A stretch of 16,087 bases of DNA from Bacteroidales bacterium (GTDB lineage Bacteria; Bacteroidota; Bacteroidia; Bacteroidales; JAOZVK01): positions 1 through 16,087 of the forward strand of contig JAOZVK010000065.1 in the NCBI GenBank assembly GCA_029938185.1, read 5' to 3'. The notes under the pieces are model-generated. The model ran no database searches. It saw only the letters and a list, made by a program, of their open reading frames with translations, and had not been told where the DNA came from. Both the position numbers and the translations under genes were made by a program. Each line of letters begins with the position of its first letter. The stretch's first letter is position 1. Positions 8,538-14,970 of this stretch are shown piece by piece.

Positions 8538-8603
8538 AATGTTATCAATAAACACTTAAAAATTGAACCTCATTTTTTCATTTCATTTGGAAAAGTAAAA
8601 AGA

Positions 8604-8996
8604 GTGAGCTTAGAAAAAGAATTGCAAAAATATGACTTTAATTTCCCTGATGAATTAATAAATGAATGGCTTGAATTTGCTGGAGGTGAATTTTGGGAAA
8701 CAGAAAATATTCTTCACCCTATTACATCAGACGATGAGCTAATTGAAAAAATGATTATCTATAACCAAGAAGCACAAAAAAATAATTTCAACAATCAATA
8801 TTTTATTTTTGCTTCCGATACGGTAGAATTAGTAGCATTTGAAAAAGAAAAGCATACAATAAAAATATTTCGTCCCAAAGAAGAGAATTATAGAATAGAA
8901 GCAGAATTTAAGAATATAGTTGAATGGTTTAATAGTATTTTTGGGGAGCAATATAACTATGTTGCAATAACAAAAGAACTGACAGTAAAACAATGA
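8604..8996 (+). CDS. Small acidic protein, possibly SUKH/SMI1-KNR4-like immunity protein
   Basis: The product is 130 aa, with GTG as the only plausible start; no ATG occurs in frame upstream although the frame stays open to the preceding element, so 5' truncation is possible. The N-terminal half is helical and acidic (FPDELINEWLEFAGGEFWE, 14-32). The middle has two strands around YFIFASDTVELVAFEKE (66-82), and a helix IVEWFNSIFGE (105-115) follows. The strand pair with an F-A-S/N-D turn followed by an aromatic strand is reminiscent of short SMI1/KNR4 (SUKH) proteins, common immunity proteins, but the match is weak and I would not rely on it. It is the first gene of the accessory array and is followed by repeat B. 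Confidence 0.6.
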   Translation: MSLEKELQKYDFNFPDELINEWLEFAGGEFWETENILHPITSDDELIEKMIIYNQEAQKNNFNNQYFIFASDTVELVAFEKEKHTIKIFRPKEENYRIEAEFKNIVEWFNSIFGEQYNYVAITKELTVKQ

Positions 8997-9049
8997 CAAT
9001 AAAAGAAAATATTGCATTAATTTGTTCGTAAACAATAGAATAACTGCTT

Positions 9050-9155
9050 GTTATACGCCTTGTGTAAGCGTCTCAGTTAAAAAATTGGGAGAATTTATCA
9101 AATTCACTCGTAAATGTTTCAAAAAAATGCTAAGTTAGTAATTAACATAGTTGCA
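9050..9155 (+). repeat. Intergenic repeat B, copy 1
   Basis: This copy begins at GTTATACG (9050-9057) and ends at CATAGTTGCA. It shares with copies at 13752 and 14971 the blocks CAGTTAAAAAATTGGG, a GAATTT-ATC-AAATTC hairpin, and ATGTTTCAAAAAAATGCTAA. Just before it, ATAAC-TGCTT-GTTAT (9040-9054) is a short palindrome, and GTTATAC resembles the conserved end (GTTRRRY) of integron attC sites with one mismatch. It lies upstream of the antitoxin gene in the 303-bp gap between the first two array genes. Confidence 0.6.
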
Positions 9156-9299
9156 GTAAATTAACATTATAAGACAGAATACCCGAAATTGTATTCAATA
9201 GATTTTATAAAACAAATAACAAAAGTTTTAGTGTAAACAGTGGAAATCGTAAATAGAATGAAAACAGAAGAATCATATAAAACTAAAAAAAATAATGAC

Positions 9300-9557
9300 A
9301 TGGATACTGAATTGATTGCACAAAAATTACGAACTCTCCCTGAAATCTTACAAATTCAGGTTTTTGATTATATTGAGTTTCTAATAAATAAATATCAAGC
9401 TTCTGTTAATTATTCTGATGAAGCAGAAATATTAAATATTGAAAAAAAACAGATTTTAGAAGACTGTTGGAATAATTATTTAAAATTTCCGCATAAAGTT
9501 AAAACTTGGGAACAAGTAGAAAATGAAATAATACAAGAAAACGGTTATGCCATATAA
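9300..9557 (+). CDS. DUF2281-type antitoxin of a RelE/ParE-like pair
   Basis: From the ATG at 9300 the product is 85 aa. In-frame GTG (9240) and ATG (9258) codons would add a Lys/Glu-rich extension, but the family homology begins at this methionine: ELIAQKLRTLPEILQIQVFD (4-23) then YIEFLINKYQ (24-33), the signature of DUF2281 antitoxins. The C-terminus (WEQVENEIIQENGYAI, 70-85) is the segment that usually contacts the toxin. The toxin start codon (9547) lies inside the last codons, an 11-bp overlap typical of co-translated toxin-antitoxin pairs. The expected role is to bind and neutralise the toxin and to repress the operon. Because the toxin is frameshifted, this antitoxin may now be an orphan. 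Confidence 0.75.
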   Translation: MDTELIAQKLRTLPEILQIQVFDYIEFLINKYQASVNYSDEAEILNIEKKQILEDCWNNYLKFPHKVKTWEQVENEIIQENGYAI

Positions 9558-9868
9558 TATTGTAGTTACAGAACGTGCAGAAAGACATATAAAGGACAGT
9601 ATCAAGTGGAATGAAATCAGAAAAAAAGGACTTGGTAAATTTCTTATGCTATCAATAAAAGACTGCTTCAGACTTATTAAACAATCCATTTTCTTACGCA
9701 ATAATTCATTTACAATTACGACGGATTTTAACAAAAAAATTCAATTATGTTTTGTATTACTACATTGATAGTGAGAATAAAAAAATTATAATTATTGCTG
9801 TTTTACACACAAGCAGAGCCCCACAGCTATGGAAAAATATCGCAAATGAACACTTTAAGAAAACATAA
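9547..9868 (+). pseudogene. RelE/ParE-superfamily toxin, frameshifted
   Basis: The first 46 codons read through NIVVTERAERHIKDSIKWNE and FRLIKQ, a typical ParE-type start. After Q46 (9682-9684) the frame loses sense and stops at 9768. Re-reading one base back (from AAT at 9683) restores a good family C-terminus: NPFSYAIIHLQLRRILTKKF, then a Tyr-rich strand, then IIIIAVLHTSRAPQLWKN, ending at TAA 9866-9868. The combined length of about 106 aa is normal for the family. The missing bases are just where homologues often carry a Lys/Gln-Asn-Pro turn. Toxins of this superfamily either poison gyrase or cut mRNA on the ribosome; the sequence alone does not decide which. The stop codon is also the first three bases of repeat A. 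Confidence 0.75.
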
Positions 9869-9951
9869 CATATTGCAGACCATGAAAGTTGCAAAAATTG
9901 TGAATGAAATTATAATACCTAACATTTCGGTTAAGCTCAATACAAGTAATT
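9866..9951 (+). repeat. Intergenic repeat A, copy 1
   Basis: It runs from TAACATATTGCAGACC through GTTGC and CCTAACATTTCGGTTAAGC to ACAAGTAATT. The first three bases are the toxin stop codon. Further copies follow at 11461, 12465 (3' half), 13537, 14803 (3' half, decayed) and 15948. ACCTAAC (9918-9924) fits the attC R'' consensus RYYYAAC, but no integrase gene is present. Confidence 0.7.
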
Positions 9952-9970
9952 AAAAGAATAATTACTTTAG

Positions 9971-10144
9971 CATATAGAGCAATTCTTGTGTCTAATAGAA
10001 AAAACACAAAAAGAAGAAGCTACGAAGAACCCATATATAATGCCTTTTATTCAGCTTCTTGGGTGCAATATGTTTAATTTGCTTGAAGTTATTCCTGAAT
10101 TTGCGACAGATGTGAGTAATAAGAAAAGAATGAAGAAAAAATAG
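9971..10144 (+). pseudogene. Relic of a type I restriction HsdR N-terminal domain
   Basis: An open stretch with no usable start reads KTQKEEATKNPYIMPFIQLL followed by GCNMFNLLEVIPEFATDVSN and then a stop. This closely follows the conserved start of the HsdR_N domain of type I restriction subunits and their single-domain relatives, which reads roughly K-T-E-E-A-T-K-N-x-x-x-M-P-F-I, then E-V-x-P-E-F-T-A-D-V-G-x-K-K. Only about 50 residues remain; the catalytic region that would follow is absent. It sits between repeat A copy 1 and the next toxin gene, in a 374-bp gap, and is best read as debris from an earlier cassette. Confidence 0.6.
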
Positions 10145-10242
10145 AAATTGGCAAAATTGAACATATATACAAATTTGCAAATAGGTTTATAGAGATTGTA
10201 TTACATTATGAAGAGCAATATTTAAAAAAAAAGGAAAAACAG

Positions 10243-10998
10243 ATGTTGGTAATAAATTTCTTAGACCGAATGTTTTTCAAGCGTGTTCCAGATTTATCAC
10301 TTGATGTAAAAGTTAAGCAAATAACACCCACGCTAACAACACGGAAGCCGAAAGGTAAACGAAAACCGAGATACGGACGAATAAGCATGTTTGTACTTGG
10401 TCTTTTTCTGTTGAGTTTACAACCAATGTTTAAAGAAAAGGCGGCTGAAGCATTTGCAAAAGAACGGAAACAGCAAGAATACACACTACAAAATCTAATA
10501 AACAAACTTTATTACGGAAGTGAATTATCAGCAGTGGAACAAGCTAAATTGTGTCAACTTTTGTGGGAGTTGGAAGGAGTTTCAATTGATAATTGCGAAA
10601 GTAAATCCACAAGCGAAATGCTGCTTCTATTGAGTGGTAATGATATTGAATACAAAGCAATAGTCGGTTCAAGTTCAACAATAGACTATAAAAAAATATT
10701 TTTCAAGACTTATCCTCAATTAGTTGGACAAGTTGTTGTTCATCATGCCATTGAACAAGACGTACTGAACAAATTTCCTGACCTGTTTACAAAATTGGAG
10801 ATACATTCGCTTGAAAACTTGCGTGGTATACCAAATGACATCAATAGTGTATTGCACTTAAGCATTATACGAAAAGCGTGGAATAAATTTTACAGGCAGA
10901 ATTCAAACCCAACACGAGAACAAATTTTGGAGAAAGCAACAGAAATTGACAAATTATATGGTAATAAATTTAATCCTGCAATAAAAAATGGAAATTAA
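10243..10998 (+). CDS. Orphan polymorphic-toxin C-terminal domain, HNH/His-Me-finger-like nuclease
   Basis: The product is 251 aa. The ATG is supported by AAGG eight bases upstream, although the frame stays open back to about 10123. A basic N-terminus (33-46) precedes one membrane-like stretch (ISMFVLGLFLLSLQ, 47-60) and an Ala/Glu/Lys helix. The C-terminal domain starts at VVVHHAIEQDVL (164-175) and contains HSLENLRGIP (188-197), LHLSIIRKAWNKFY (204-217) and KATEIDKLYGNKFNP (231-245). The pattern HHxxEQ, then ENLRGIP, then HLS-x-IR-x-xWN-x-FY is a recurrent C-terminal toxin domain in RHS/filamentous-haemagglutinin-type proteins, apparently a His-containing metal-dependent nuclease. The large delivery part is missing. 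The gene overlaps the next one by 11 bp, the usual toxin/immunity arrangement. Confidence 0.7.
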   Translation: MLVINFLDRMFFKRVPDLSLDVKVKQITPTLTTRKPKGKRKPRYGRISMFVLGLFLLSLQPMFKEKAAEAFAKERKQQEYTLQNLINKLYYGSELSAVEQAKLCQLLWELEGVSIDNCESKSTSEMLLLLSGNDIEYKAIVGSSSTIDYKKIFFKTYPQLVGQVVVHHAIEQDVLNKFPDLFTKLEIHSLENLRGIPNDINSVLHLSIIRKAWNKFYRQNSNPTREQILEKATEIDKLYGNKFNPAIKNGN

Positions 10999-11440
10999 AA
11001 CACAAACATATGTAATAGAGCCAGAAGTCGCAGGTTCATTCGGTGTCAAGACAGAAAGAGATGTTTCTACTCACCCACCGATTATAAAAAAACTGCATTA
11101 TGTTTTTGACGGTTGGCTAGGTGATGATATAGTGGAATCGTTCCCCATTTATCTTGTTTCGCAAAAATTGCAAGATTTATTGAATAAATCAAGTTTAACA
11201 GGTTTTGAATTTGATAATTGTGAACTTGATATATCGGACACTTTCAAGAAATTGCAGCCATACGTGAAGTTACCTTCGTTCTATTGGCTGAAAGTGAAAG
11301 GAAAAAGCGATATAGATGATTTTTGGTTGAATGATGAGTTAATTTTAACTCTATCCGAAAGAGCCTTTTGTTTGTTAAAACAAACCAATATAAATCATTG
11401 CGAAATAGAAATATTGAAAACTGAAAAGAACAGTCTATAA
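10988..11440 (+). CDS. Probable cognate immunity protein of the 10243-10998 toxin
   Basis: The product is 150 aa, soluble, with no signal or membrane segment. Distinctive segments are YVIEPEVAGSFG (8-19), DVSTHPPIIKKLHYVFDGWL (25-44), GDDIVESFPIYLVS (45-58), GFEFD (72-76), FYWLKVKGKSDIDDFW (98-113) and LTLSERAF (120-127). I recognise this as a widespread family of small proteins with the STHPP and FYWLKV-G-DDF motifs that sits beside toxin domains; I cannot give a reliable family name. The 11-bp overlap with the nuclease-like gene upstream indicates translational coupling, as expected for an inhibitor that must be made with its toxin. Repeat A copy 2 starts 21 bp after the stop. Confidence 0.65.
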   Translation: MEIKTQTYVIEPEVAGSFGVKTERDVSTHPPIIKKLHYVFDGWLGDDIVESFPIYLVSQKLQDLLNKSSLTGFEFDNCELDISDTFKKLQPYVKLPSFYWLKVKGKSDIDDFWLNDELILTLSERAFCLLKQTNINHCEIEILKTEKNSL

Positions 11441-11460
11441 CATCGTATTGAAAACCATAA

Positions 11461-11580
11461 TAACATATTGCAGACCATGAAAGTTGCGAAATTTTTTAAT
11501 GAGATTATAATACCTACATTTCGGTTAAGCTCAATACAAGTAATTTCTGAAATTCATAGCTTCAGTCTGTAAATAATTCA
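11461..11580 (+). repeat. Intergenic repeat A, copy 2
   Basis: TAACATATTGCAGACCATGA to ACAAGTAATTTC is nearly identical to copy 1, and the similarity goes on with ATAGCTTCAGTCTGTAAATA, shared with the 13537 copy. It lacks one A relative to copy 1 (CCTACATTT instead of CCTAACATTT). The rest of the gap to 11711 is AT-rich, with nothing else I can assign. Confidence 0.7.
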
Positions 11581-11711
11581 GTAAGTAATTGACAATTGAT
11601 AATTTTGCTTACGCCAGAATTACAATAAGTTACAACTTTATAAAGTGTAAATTTTATACGATAACCTACTTATATAAAGTATATATGATAATCTAAAATT
11701 GAATATTATTA

Positions 11712-11972
11712 ATGGGAAGAAAATACAAAAAAGGTACTTGTGAAAGGTGCGGAGATTACACTTACGTAAATGACCACCATATTGTCCCAAAAGAAATTAA
11801 AAAGAAAAATAATAAGGAAACCATTCGACTTTGTGTTGTTTGCCACATTGAATTGCATGAAGTAATACCAGATGAAATTAAAAAGGAAAAGGATTTCAAA
11901 GACTTTACAATTAAATGGGTAGCTGGTTTATTATTTTTAATAATTTTTATTGGTGGTTATTTTATATTTTAA
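11712..11972 (+). CDS. Miniature HNH-type zinc protein with C-terminal membrane anchor
   Basis: The product is 86 aa. Residues 10-49 form a compact HNH/zinc pattern: C10-x-x-C13, DHH (21-23) with IVPKEI, then LC41-x-x-C44-H45-x3-H49. This is the Cys4 type of HNH nuclease core, with His22 or His23 as candidate general base and H45/H49 near the metal site. After a Lys-rich linker, residues 67-86 are a hydrophobic segment (WVAGLLFLIIFIGGYFIF at 69-86), so the protein probably ends in the membrane with the HNH core in the cytoplasm. An 86-residue HNH core with a tail anchor is unusual. It is followed after 12 bp by a partner gene on the same strand, so it may be another nuclease/partner pair. Whether it cuts DNA is not shown. 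Confidence 0.7.
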   Translation: MGRKYKKGTCERCGDYTYVNDHHIVPKEIKKKNNKETIRLCVVCHIELHEVIPDEIKKEKDFKDFTIKWVAGLLFLIIFIGGYFIF

Positions 11973-11984
11973 AAATCTGAAACT

Positions 11985-12467
11985 ATGAAAAAGAAAAAAT
12001 TAGGAGAAATACTTCTTGATACTGGTATTTTGCTTATCGGAGACATGAAAAATCTTAAAAAGTTCAAGCAGGATACTTATAAAAATAATACAAAACTAAA
12101 GAATAAGAGTACTGGAAAAATATACGAATTTAAAGTTGATTTTCAGAAGTACTCGGATATTTTATTTGACAATAAAACTGTAACTGAATTATTAGAAAAC
12201 AATATTTTAGAAAAAATAAATAGTACAAATGATACTGAACTTTCCACAGAAAACATTGCTACTGATTTAGAGAAAGGCTTTAAACGACTTGATTTTGAAA
12301 ATGGCACAGTTGGAAAAGCATTTGCATTTTTGAATTTAACTGGAGAAGGTTTTTATCCAATATATCTTGAAACAACTGAAAATGGTGTGGAAAGATTAGT
12401 AATTGAGTTTCAGAAACAAGATTTTGATAACGAAAACGAAATAAAAAAAGAAAAACAAAATTGCTAA
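11985..12467 (+). CDS. Uncharacterised partner of the HNH membrane protein
   Basis: The product is 160 aa, soluble, Lys/Glu/Asn-rich. Near the start is GEILLDTGILLIGDMKNL (7-24), and later GKAFAFLNLTGEGFYPIY (110-127) and ERLVIEF (136-142). The combination of an early I-G-D motif, G-x-G-x-YP-x-Y and L-x-I-x-F resembles small bacterial proteins with a D-x-G-x-L-x-IGDP start and a GDG-x-YPVY strand (DUF4241-like); this is a by-eye resemblance only. It follows the HNH gene by 12 bp and likely shares its transcript, so an inhibitor or accessory role is possible. Its TAA stop (12465-12467) is the first three bases of repeat A copy 3. Confidence 0.6.
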   Translation: MKKKKLGEILLDTGILLIGDMKNLKKFKQDTYKNNTKLKNKSTGKIYEFKVDFQKYSDILFDNKTVTELLENNILEKINSTNDTELSTENIATDLEKGFKRLDFENGTVGKAFAFLNLTGEGFYPIYLETTENGVERLVIEFQKQDFDNENEIKKEKQNC

Positions 12468-12528
12468 CATTTCGGTTAAGCTCAATACAAGTAATTTCTT
12501 AAATGCAGGAAAATACTAAGAGTTAGGC
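12465..12528 (+). repeat. Intergenic repeat A, copy 3 (3' half) with attC-like ends
   Basis: It starts inside the previous stop codon as TAACATTTCGGTTAAGCTCA and runs to ACAAGTAATTTCTTAAATGC. It then diverges and ends in AGTTAGGC. GTTAGGC (12522-12528) is a perfect GTTRRRY box, and CTAAC (12464-12468) at the other end is complementary to its GTTAG. The pair is about 65 bp apart, within attC size. The first half of repeat A (ATATTGCAGACC) is missing. Confidence 0.6.
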
Positions 12529-12572
12529 TATTTGAAATATCCTATTACAGCTTATTATCAAAAATATACAAA

Positions 12573-13103
12573 ATGAAACATCAATTTAAAAAACAACAAC
12601 GTACTATAGGTGCAATTGTAAAGATACCTCTTGAAAACGGTTATCATACTTATGCCCGAATTTTAAAAAGTCGTTTGGCATTTTATGATTCACGTACTTC
12701 TGAAAATTTAATGCCAAAAGAAATAATTAAAAAGACAATTCTTTTTGTGGCTGTTGTATACGATTATGCAATAACCAAAGGATATTGGCTGAAAGCAGGA
12801 AAGAAAATTCCATTAGAAGATCATCTCAAACAAAATAAGCCAATGTACACCGAAGATGTATTAACAGGAAAATATTTAATTTATGAAAATGGCAAACATC
12901 GGGAAGCGGCAAAAGAAGAAATAAAAGGTTTGGAAAGTTATGTTGTTTGGACACATGAGGGAATTGAAAAACGAATAAATGACCATTACGCAAATAGAAA
13001 AAACGTATTTGTGGAAGATATGAAAGCAGGAAAACAAATTTCGGGAATGATTGAACGTGCATTAGGTCGAAAAAAAGAATTACAAAAAGAAAAACAAATA
13101 TGA
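12573..13103 (+). CDS. Imm26-like immunity protein
   Basis: The product is 176 aa. The N-terminal part reads IGAIVKIPLENGYHTYARIL (12-31), LAFYDSRTSENLMPKEII (35-52) and ILFVAVVYD (56-64). The pattern G-x-I/V-V-x-IPL-x-x-G, then R-I/V-L, then AFYD and a V-A-V strand fits the Imm26 family of polymorphic-toxin immunity proteins. The C-terminal third (VWTHEGIEKRINDHYANRKN then FVEDM) is helical and charged and may extend beyond the usual domain. The stop codon overlaps the next ATG (ATGA at 13100-13103), so the following toxin-like gene is translationally coupled. The order immunity-then-toxin is the reverse of the usual polymorphic-toxin layout. Confidence 0.65.
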   Translation: MKHQFKKQQRTIGAIVKIPLENGYHTYARILKSRLAFYDSRTSENLMPKEIIKKTILFVAVVYDYAITKGYWLKAGKKIPLEDHLKQNKPMYTEDVLTGKYLIYENGKHREAAKEEIKGLESYVVWTHEGIEKRINDHYANRKNVFVEDMKAGKQISGMIERALGRKKELQKEKQI

Positions 13104-13492
13104 TTGTTACTCATAGCATTCGCCTTTTTATAATCTACATCAAAGAAAACATAAAAACGGAAAAATTGTATGTAGGTAGAGCAAGCGGATTGGTAGATGA
13201 AATAAACGAAGAAGCTGCCAACAAAGTCAGAAAAAAAAGAGATGGAAGTCATCATCGAAATAAAGATGGATATGGTGAAGCGGTTATTGACAGAATTTCA
13301 ACTGATTATGAAGCTACTTGAGGTAGAGAAGATATGATGATTCGGCTAATGAAGGAACTCGGAATTAGTGGAAACAAGTACAATGGAATAAGCGACAGGA
13401 ATAAAAAGAGACAGAAATACATTAATGCTGCAATTGATTTATTCGGAGACATTACACTTGGTTTATTTGCGTATTATAACCTGATATTATAA
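13100..13492 (+). pseudogene. GIY-YIG-like toxin-type protein interrupted by an in-frame TGA
   Basis: The ATG overlaps the Imm26-like stop codon. The first 73 codons include FIIYI (10-14), LYVGRASG (23-30), VRKKRDGSHHRNKDGYG (43-59) and DYEAT (69-73), then TGA at 13319-13321. The same frame continues with GREDMMIRLMKELGISGNKY, NGISDRNKKRQKYINAAIDL and FGDITLG to TAA at 13490-13492. The combined 130-residue pattern (YVGR-x-SG, R-x6-HH, Y-E-A-[R]-GRE, then GN-x-x-NGIS-x-xN-x-x-x-x-x-Y-x-x-AA) occurs at the C-terminus of polymorphic toxins and looks like a GIY-YIG fold, with the later Glu of GRE as the metal ligand. A CGA to TGA change would restore Arg in R-GRE. As it stands the product lacks the Glu and should be inactive. 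Confidence 0.65.
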
Positions 13493-13536
13493 CAAATAAC
13501 ATCAAAGAACCGAAAACTGAAAGACAAAACCACAAC

Positions 13537-13660
13537 AACATATTGCAGACCATAAAAGTTGCGAAAATTTTGAATGAGATTAATACCTAACATTTCAGTC
13601 AAGTTCAATACAAATAATTTCTTAAATGCATAGCTTTGGTCTGTAAATAATTCACCAGTA
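13537..13660 (+). repeat. Intergenic repeat A, copy 4
   Basis: AACATATTGCAGACCATAAA through CCTAACATTTCAGTCAAGTT to ACAAATAATTTCTTAAATGC, continuing as ATAGCTTTGGTCTGTAAATA. This copy lacks the TATA step of copies 1-2 before ATACC. The following 90 bp (to about 13752) are shared with the spacer at 14885-14970, so here A and B are joined into one long conserved spacer that fills the 463-bp gap together with repeat B copy 2. Confidence 0.7.
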
Positions 13661-13751
13661 TTTCAATTTTTTATTAAAATATGTAAATTATTATCAAGCC
13701 ATAATAGTTTTTTGTATAAATTTTATTTGCTGAGTAATTGTTAGCAAAACA

Positions 13752-13853
13752 TTATACGTGTGTGTTTCAGTTAATAAAATTGGGAGAATTTATAAAATCC
13801 ACTTGCAAATGGTACGAAAAAATGCTAAGTTTGTAACTGCCGCAGTTGCAAGC
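13752..13853 (+). repeat. Intergenic repeat B, copy 2
   Basis: TTATACGTGTGTGTTTCAGT, then ATTGGGAGAATTTATAAAAT, ending in AATGCTAAGTTTGTAACTGC and CAGTTGCAAGCC. The hairpin stem of the other copies is weakened here (AAATCC instead of AAATTC), but AACTG-CCG-CAGTT near its end is a new small palindrome. Confidence 0.65.
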
Positions 13854-13925
13854 CTATTTCCGTGTATGCATTAAATTAAAAAAACATAAACACAAATTGC
13901 TTTATAAGTCAAAATAATAAAACTA

Positions 13926-13933
13926 TATATTTG
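13926..13933 (+). promoter_or_regulatory. Candidate -7 element for the first GIY-YIG-like gene
   Basis: TATATTTG matches TAnnTTTG and lies 23-30 bp before the coding start at 13956. No clear -33 element is at the usual distance (nearest TTG at 13897-13899). The second gene copy lacks this box, having TATATGCT at the matching place. Confidence 0.3.
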
Positions 13934-13955
13934 CAGATTTACCAAAATAAAATGA

Positions 13956-14276
13956 ATGACTAAACATAAAAATTCAAACGATGCTATAGGTAATTTTTGT
14001 ATCTATCAAATTTTGATAGATGATAAAGTATATAAAATTGGCAAAGCAGATTTCGATAGAATAACTCAATCTACTGGTATACCTACAAGGATACATCAGC
14101 AAATAAGAATTTTACGTAAAACATATAAATCTAAACTTGTTAGACATAGAATCATGGAGGTTCTTTTAGGAGTGAGTACATTTGATGCTATACGTTTAGA
14201 AAAAAAGCTTTTACGCTCAATATATGAAAAAACAAAAAAGATACCAAAAGGAAATCAAAAAAGTTTTAACCTTTAA
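13956..14276 (+). CDS. GIY-YIG-like small protein, copy 1
   Basis: The product is 106 aa. It shows the GIY-YIG outline: FCIYQIL (14-20) as the first strand, KVYKIGKADF (24-33) as the second, TRIHQQIRIL (44-53) as the helix carrying the conserved Arg, DAIRLEKKLL (77-86) with Glu82 as candidate metal ligand, and a C-terminal PKGNQKSF (97-104) with Asn100. The family normally cuts DNA or RNA using these residues, and many polymorphic toxins use such domains. There is no signal, secretion module or membrane segment. The ATG at 13956 is preceded by an overlapping ATG at 13952 that encodes only three residues. A partner gene starts 12 bp downstream, and the pair is repeated at 15110-15934. Confidence 0.6.
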   Translation: MTKHKNSNDAIGNFCIYQILIDDKVYKIGKADFDRITQSTGIPTRIHQQIRILRKTYKSKLVRHRIMEVLLGVSTFDAIRLEKKLLRSIYEKTKKIPKGNQKSFNL

Positions 14277-14288
14277 AAGTTAACAAAA

Positions 14289-14786
14289 ATGAAAAAAATA
14301 AGTATAATTGAATATTCAACAACCCCCGATTACCATTTGGATATGTCGAATAAATTATATAATTTGCTTCGTGAAGTTATTGAAAACAAGATTCTGGCAA
14401 AATACACATTTCCAAAAATAAAATCAACAATATTAGAAATACTAATAGATTCTGAGGTGAAAAGTGATAATCGCAGAGTTATACAATTAAGCAAAACTGG
14501 ACGTGGAGAGTATTTTAGCTTTCGCTTTTTTTTGCCATATAGTGTTGTAATGAAAAATAAAAAACTTAATATAACTGCATTTATCAGCGAATTTATGGAA
14601 GGCATTAGAACTGCTCTTTCGCAATTTAATATTGTACCTGATGAATTGATGGACAAATTAAAAGAACAGTTAATTGCTGAAACCGCAGGTAAAAAGGAAT
14701 ATGAACACGTAAAATCTGCCGATGAAATAGCAACAGAAGAAGCCCTTAAAGAATTAAGAGAAGGGAGAAAAAAAGGAGATATTTAG
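14289..14786 (+). CDS. Probable partner/immunity protein of GIY-YIG-like copy 1
   Basis: The product is 165 aa, soluble and not recognised as a named family with confidence. Conserved features against its paralogue at 15437-15934 are ILAKYTFP (34-41), QLSKTGRG (65-72), LPY (81-83), FMEGIRTAL (101-109), PDELMDKLKEQLI (117-129) and KKEY (134-137); about 60% identity over the central 110 residues by hand count. The acidic C-terminal tail differs between copies. The 12-bp gap after the GIY-YIG-like gene and the co-duplication of the two genes suggest a toxin/immunity or enzyme/regulator pair. No catalytic motif was seen. Confidence 0.6.
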   Translation: MKKISIIEYSTTPDYHLDMSNKLYNLLREVIENKILAKYTFPKIKSTILEILIDSEVKSDNRRVIQLSKTGRGEYFSFRFFLPYSVVMKNKKLNITAFISEFMEGIRTALSQFNIVPDELMDKLKEQLIAETAGKKEYEHVKSADEIATEEALKELREGRKKGDI

Positions 14787-14802
14787 AAATATAATAAAAC
14801 AA

Positions 14803-14887
14803 CTACATTTCAGGACAAGACACTCAATACAAGTAATTTCTTAAAATACATAAGTTCAGTCTATAAACAATTCATCAGTATTTCAAT
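14803..14887 (+). repeat. Intergenic repeat A, copy 5 (3' half, decayed)
   Basis: CTACATTTCAGGACAAGACA then CTCAATACAAGTAATTTCTT and AGTTCAGTCTATAAACAATT. The 5' half is absent, and the GGTTAAG block is replaced by GGACAAGA. With the shared 90-bp spacer and repeat B copy 3 it accounts for the whole 323-bp gap between 14786 and 15110. Confidence 0.65.
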
Positions 14888-14970
14888 TTTTTATTAAAAT
14901 ATGTAAATATTATCAAGCCATAATAGTATTTTGTATAAAGTTTATTTGCTGAATAATTGTTATCTATACA

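Noticed and set aside
8348..8548. Minus-strand ORF of 66 aa, hydrophobic
   Set aside because: It lies almost wholly inside the bipartite repeat; hydrophobicity comes from AT-rich antisense sequence, and there is no start context.
9677..9690. Programmed -1 frameshift in the RelE/ParE toxin
   Set aside because: The site does not contain an X-XXY-YYZ slippery heptamer, and such recoding is not known for this family.
10206..10505. Minus-strand ORF of 99 aa opposite the toxin gene
   Set aside because: Antisense to a coding region with recognisable domain motifs and overlap to a partner.
12826..13255. Two minus-strand ORFs opposite Imm26-like and toxin-like genes
   Set aside because: Phe/Leu/Ser-rich antisense shadows of Lys/Glu/Asn-rich genes.
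13319..13321. TGA read as selenocysteine or recoded
   Set aside because: No SECIS-like hairpin evident right after the codon, and the family position looks like Arg (CGA to TGA transition); a plain nonsense change is simpler.
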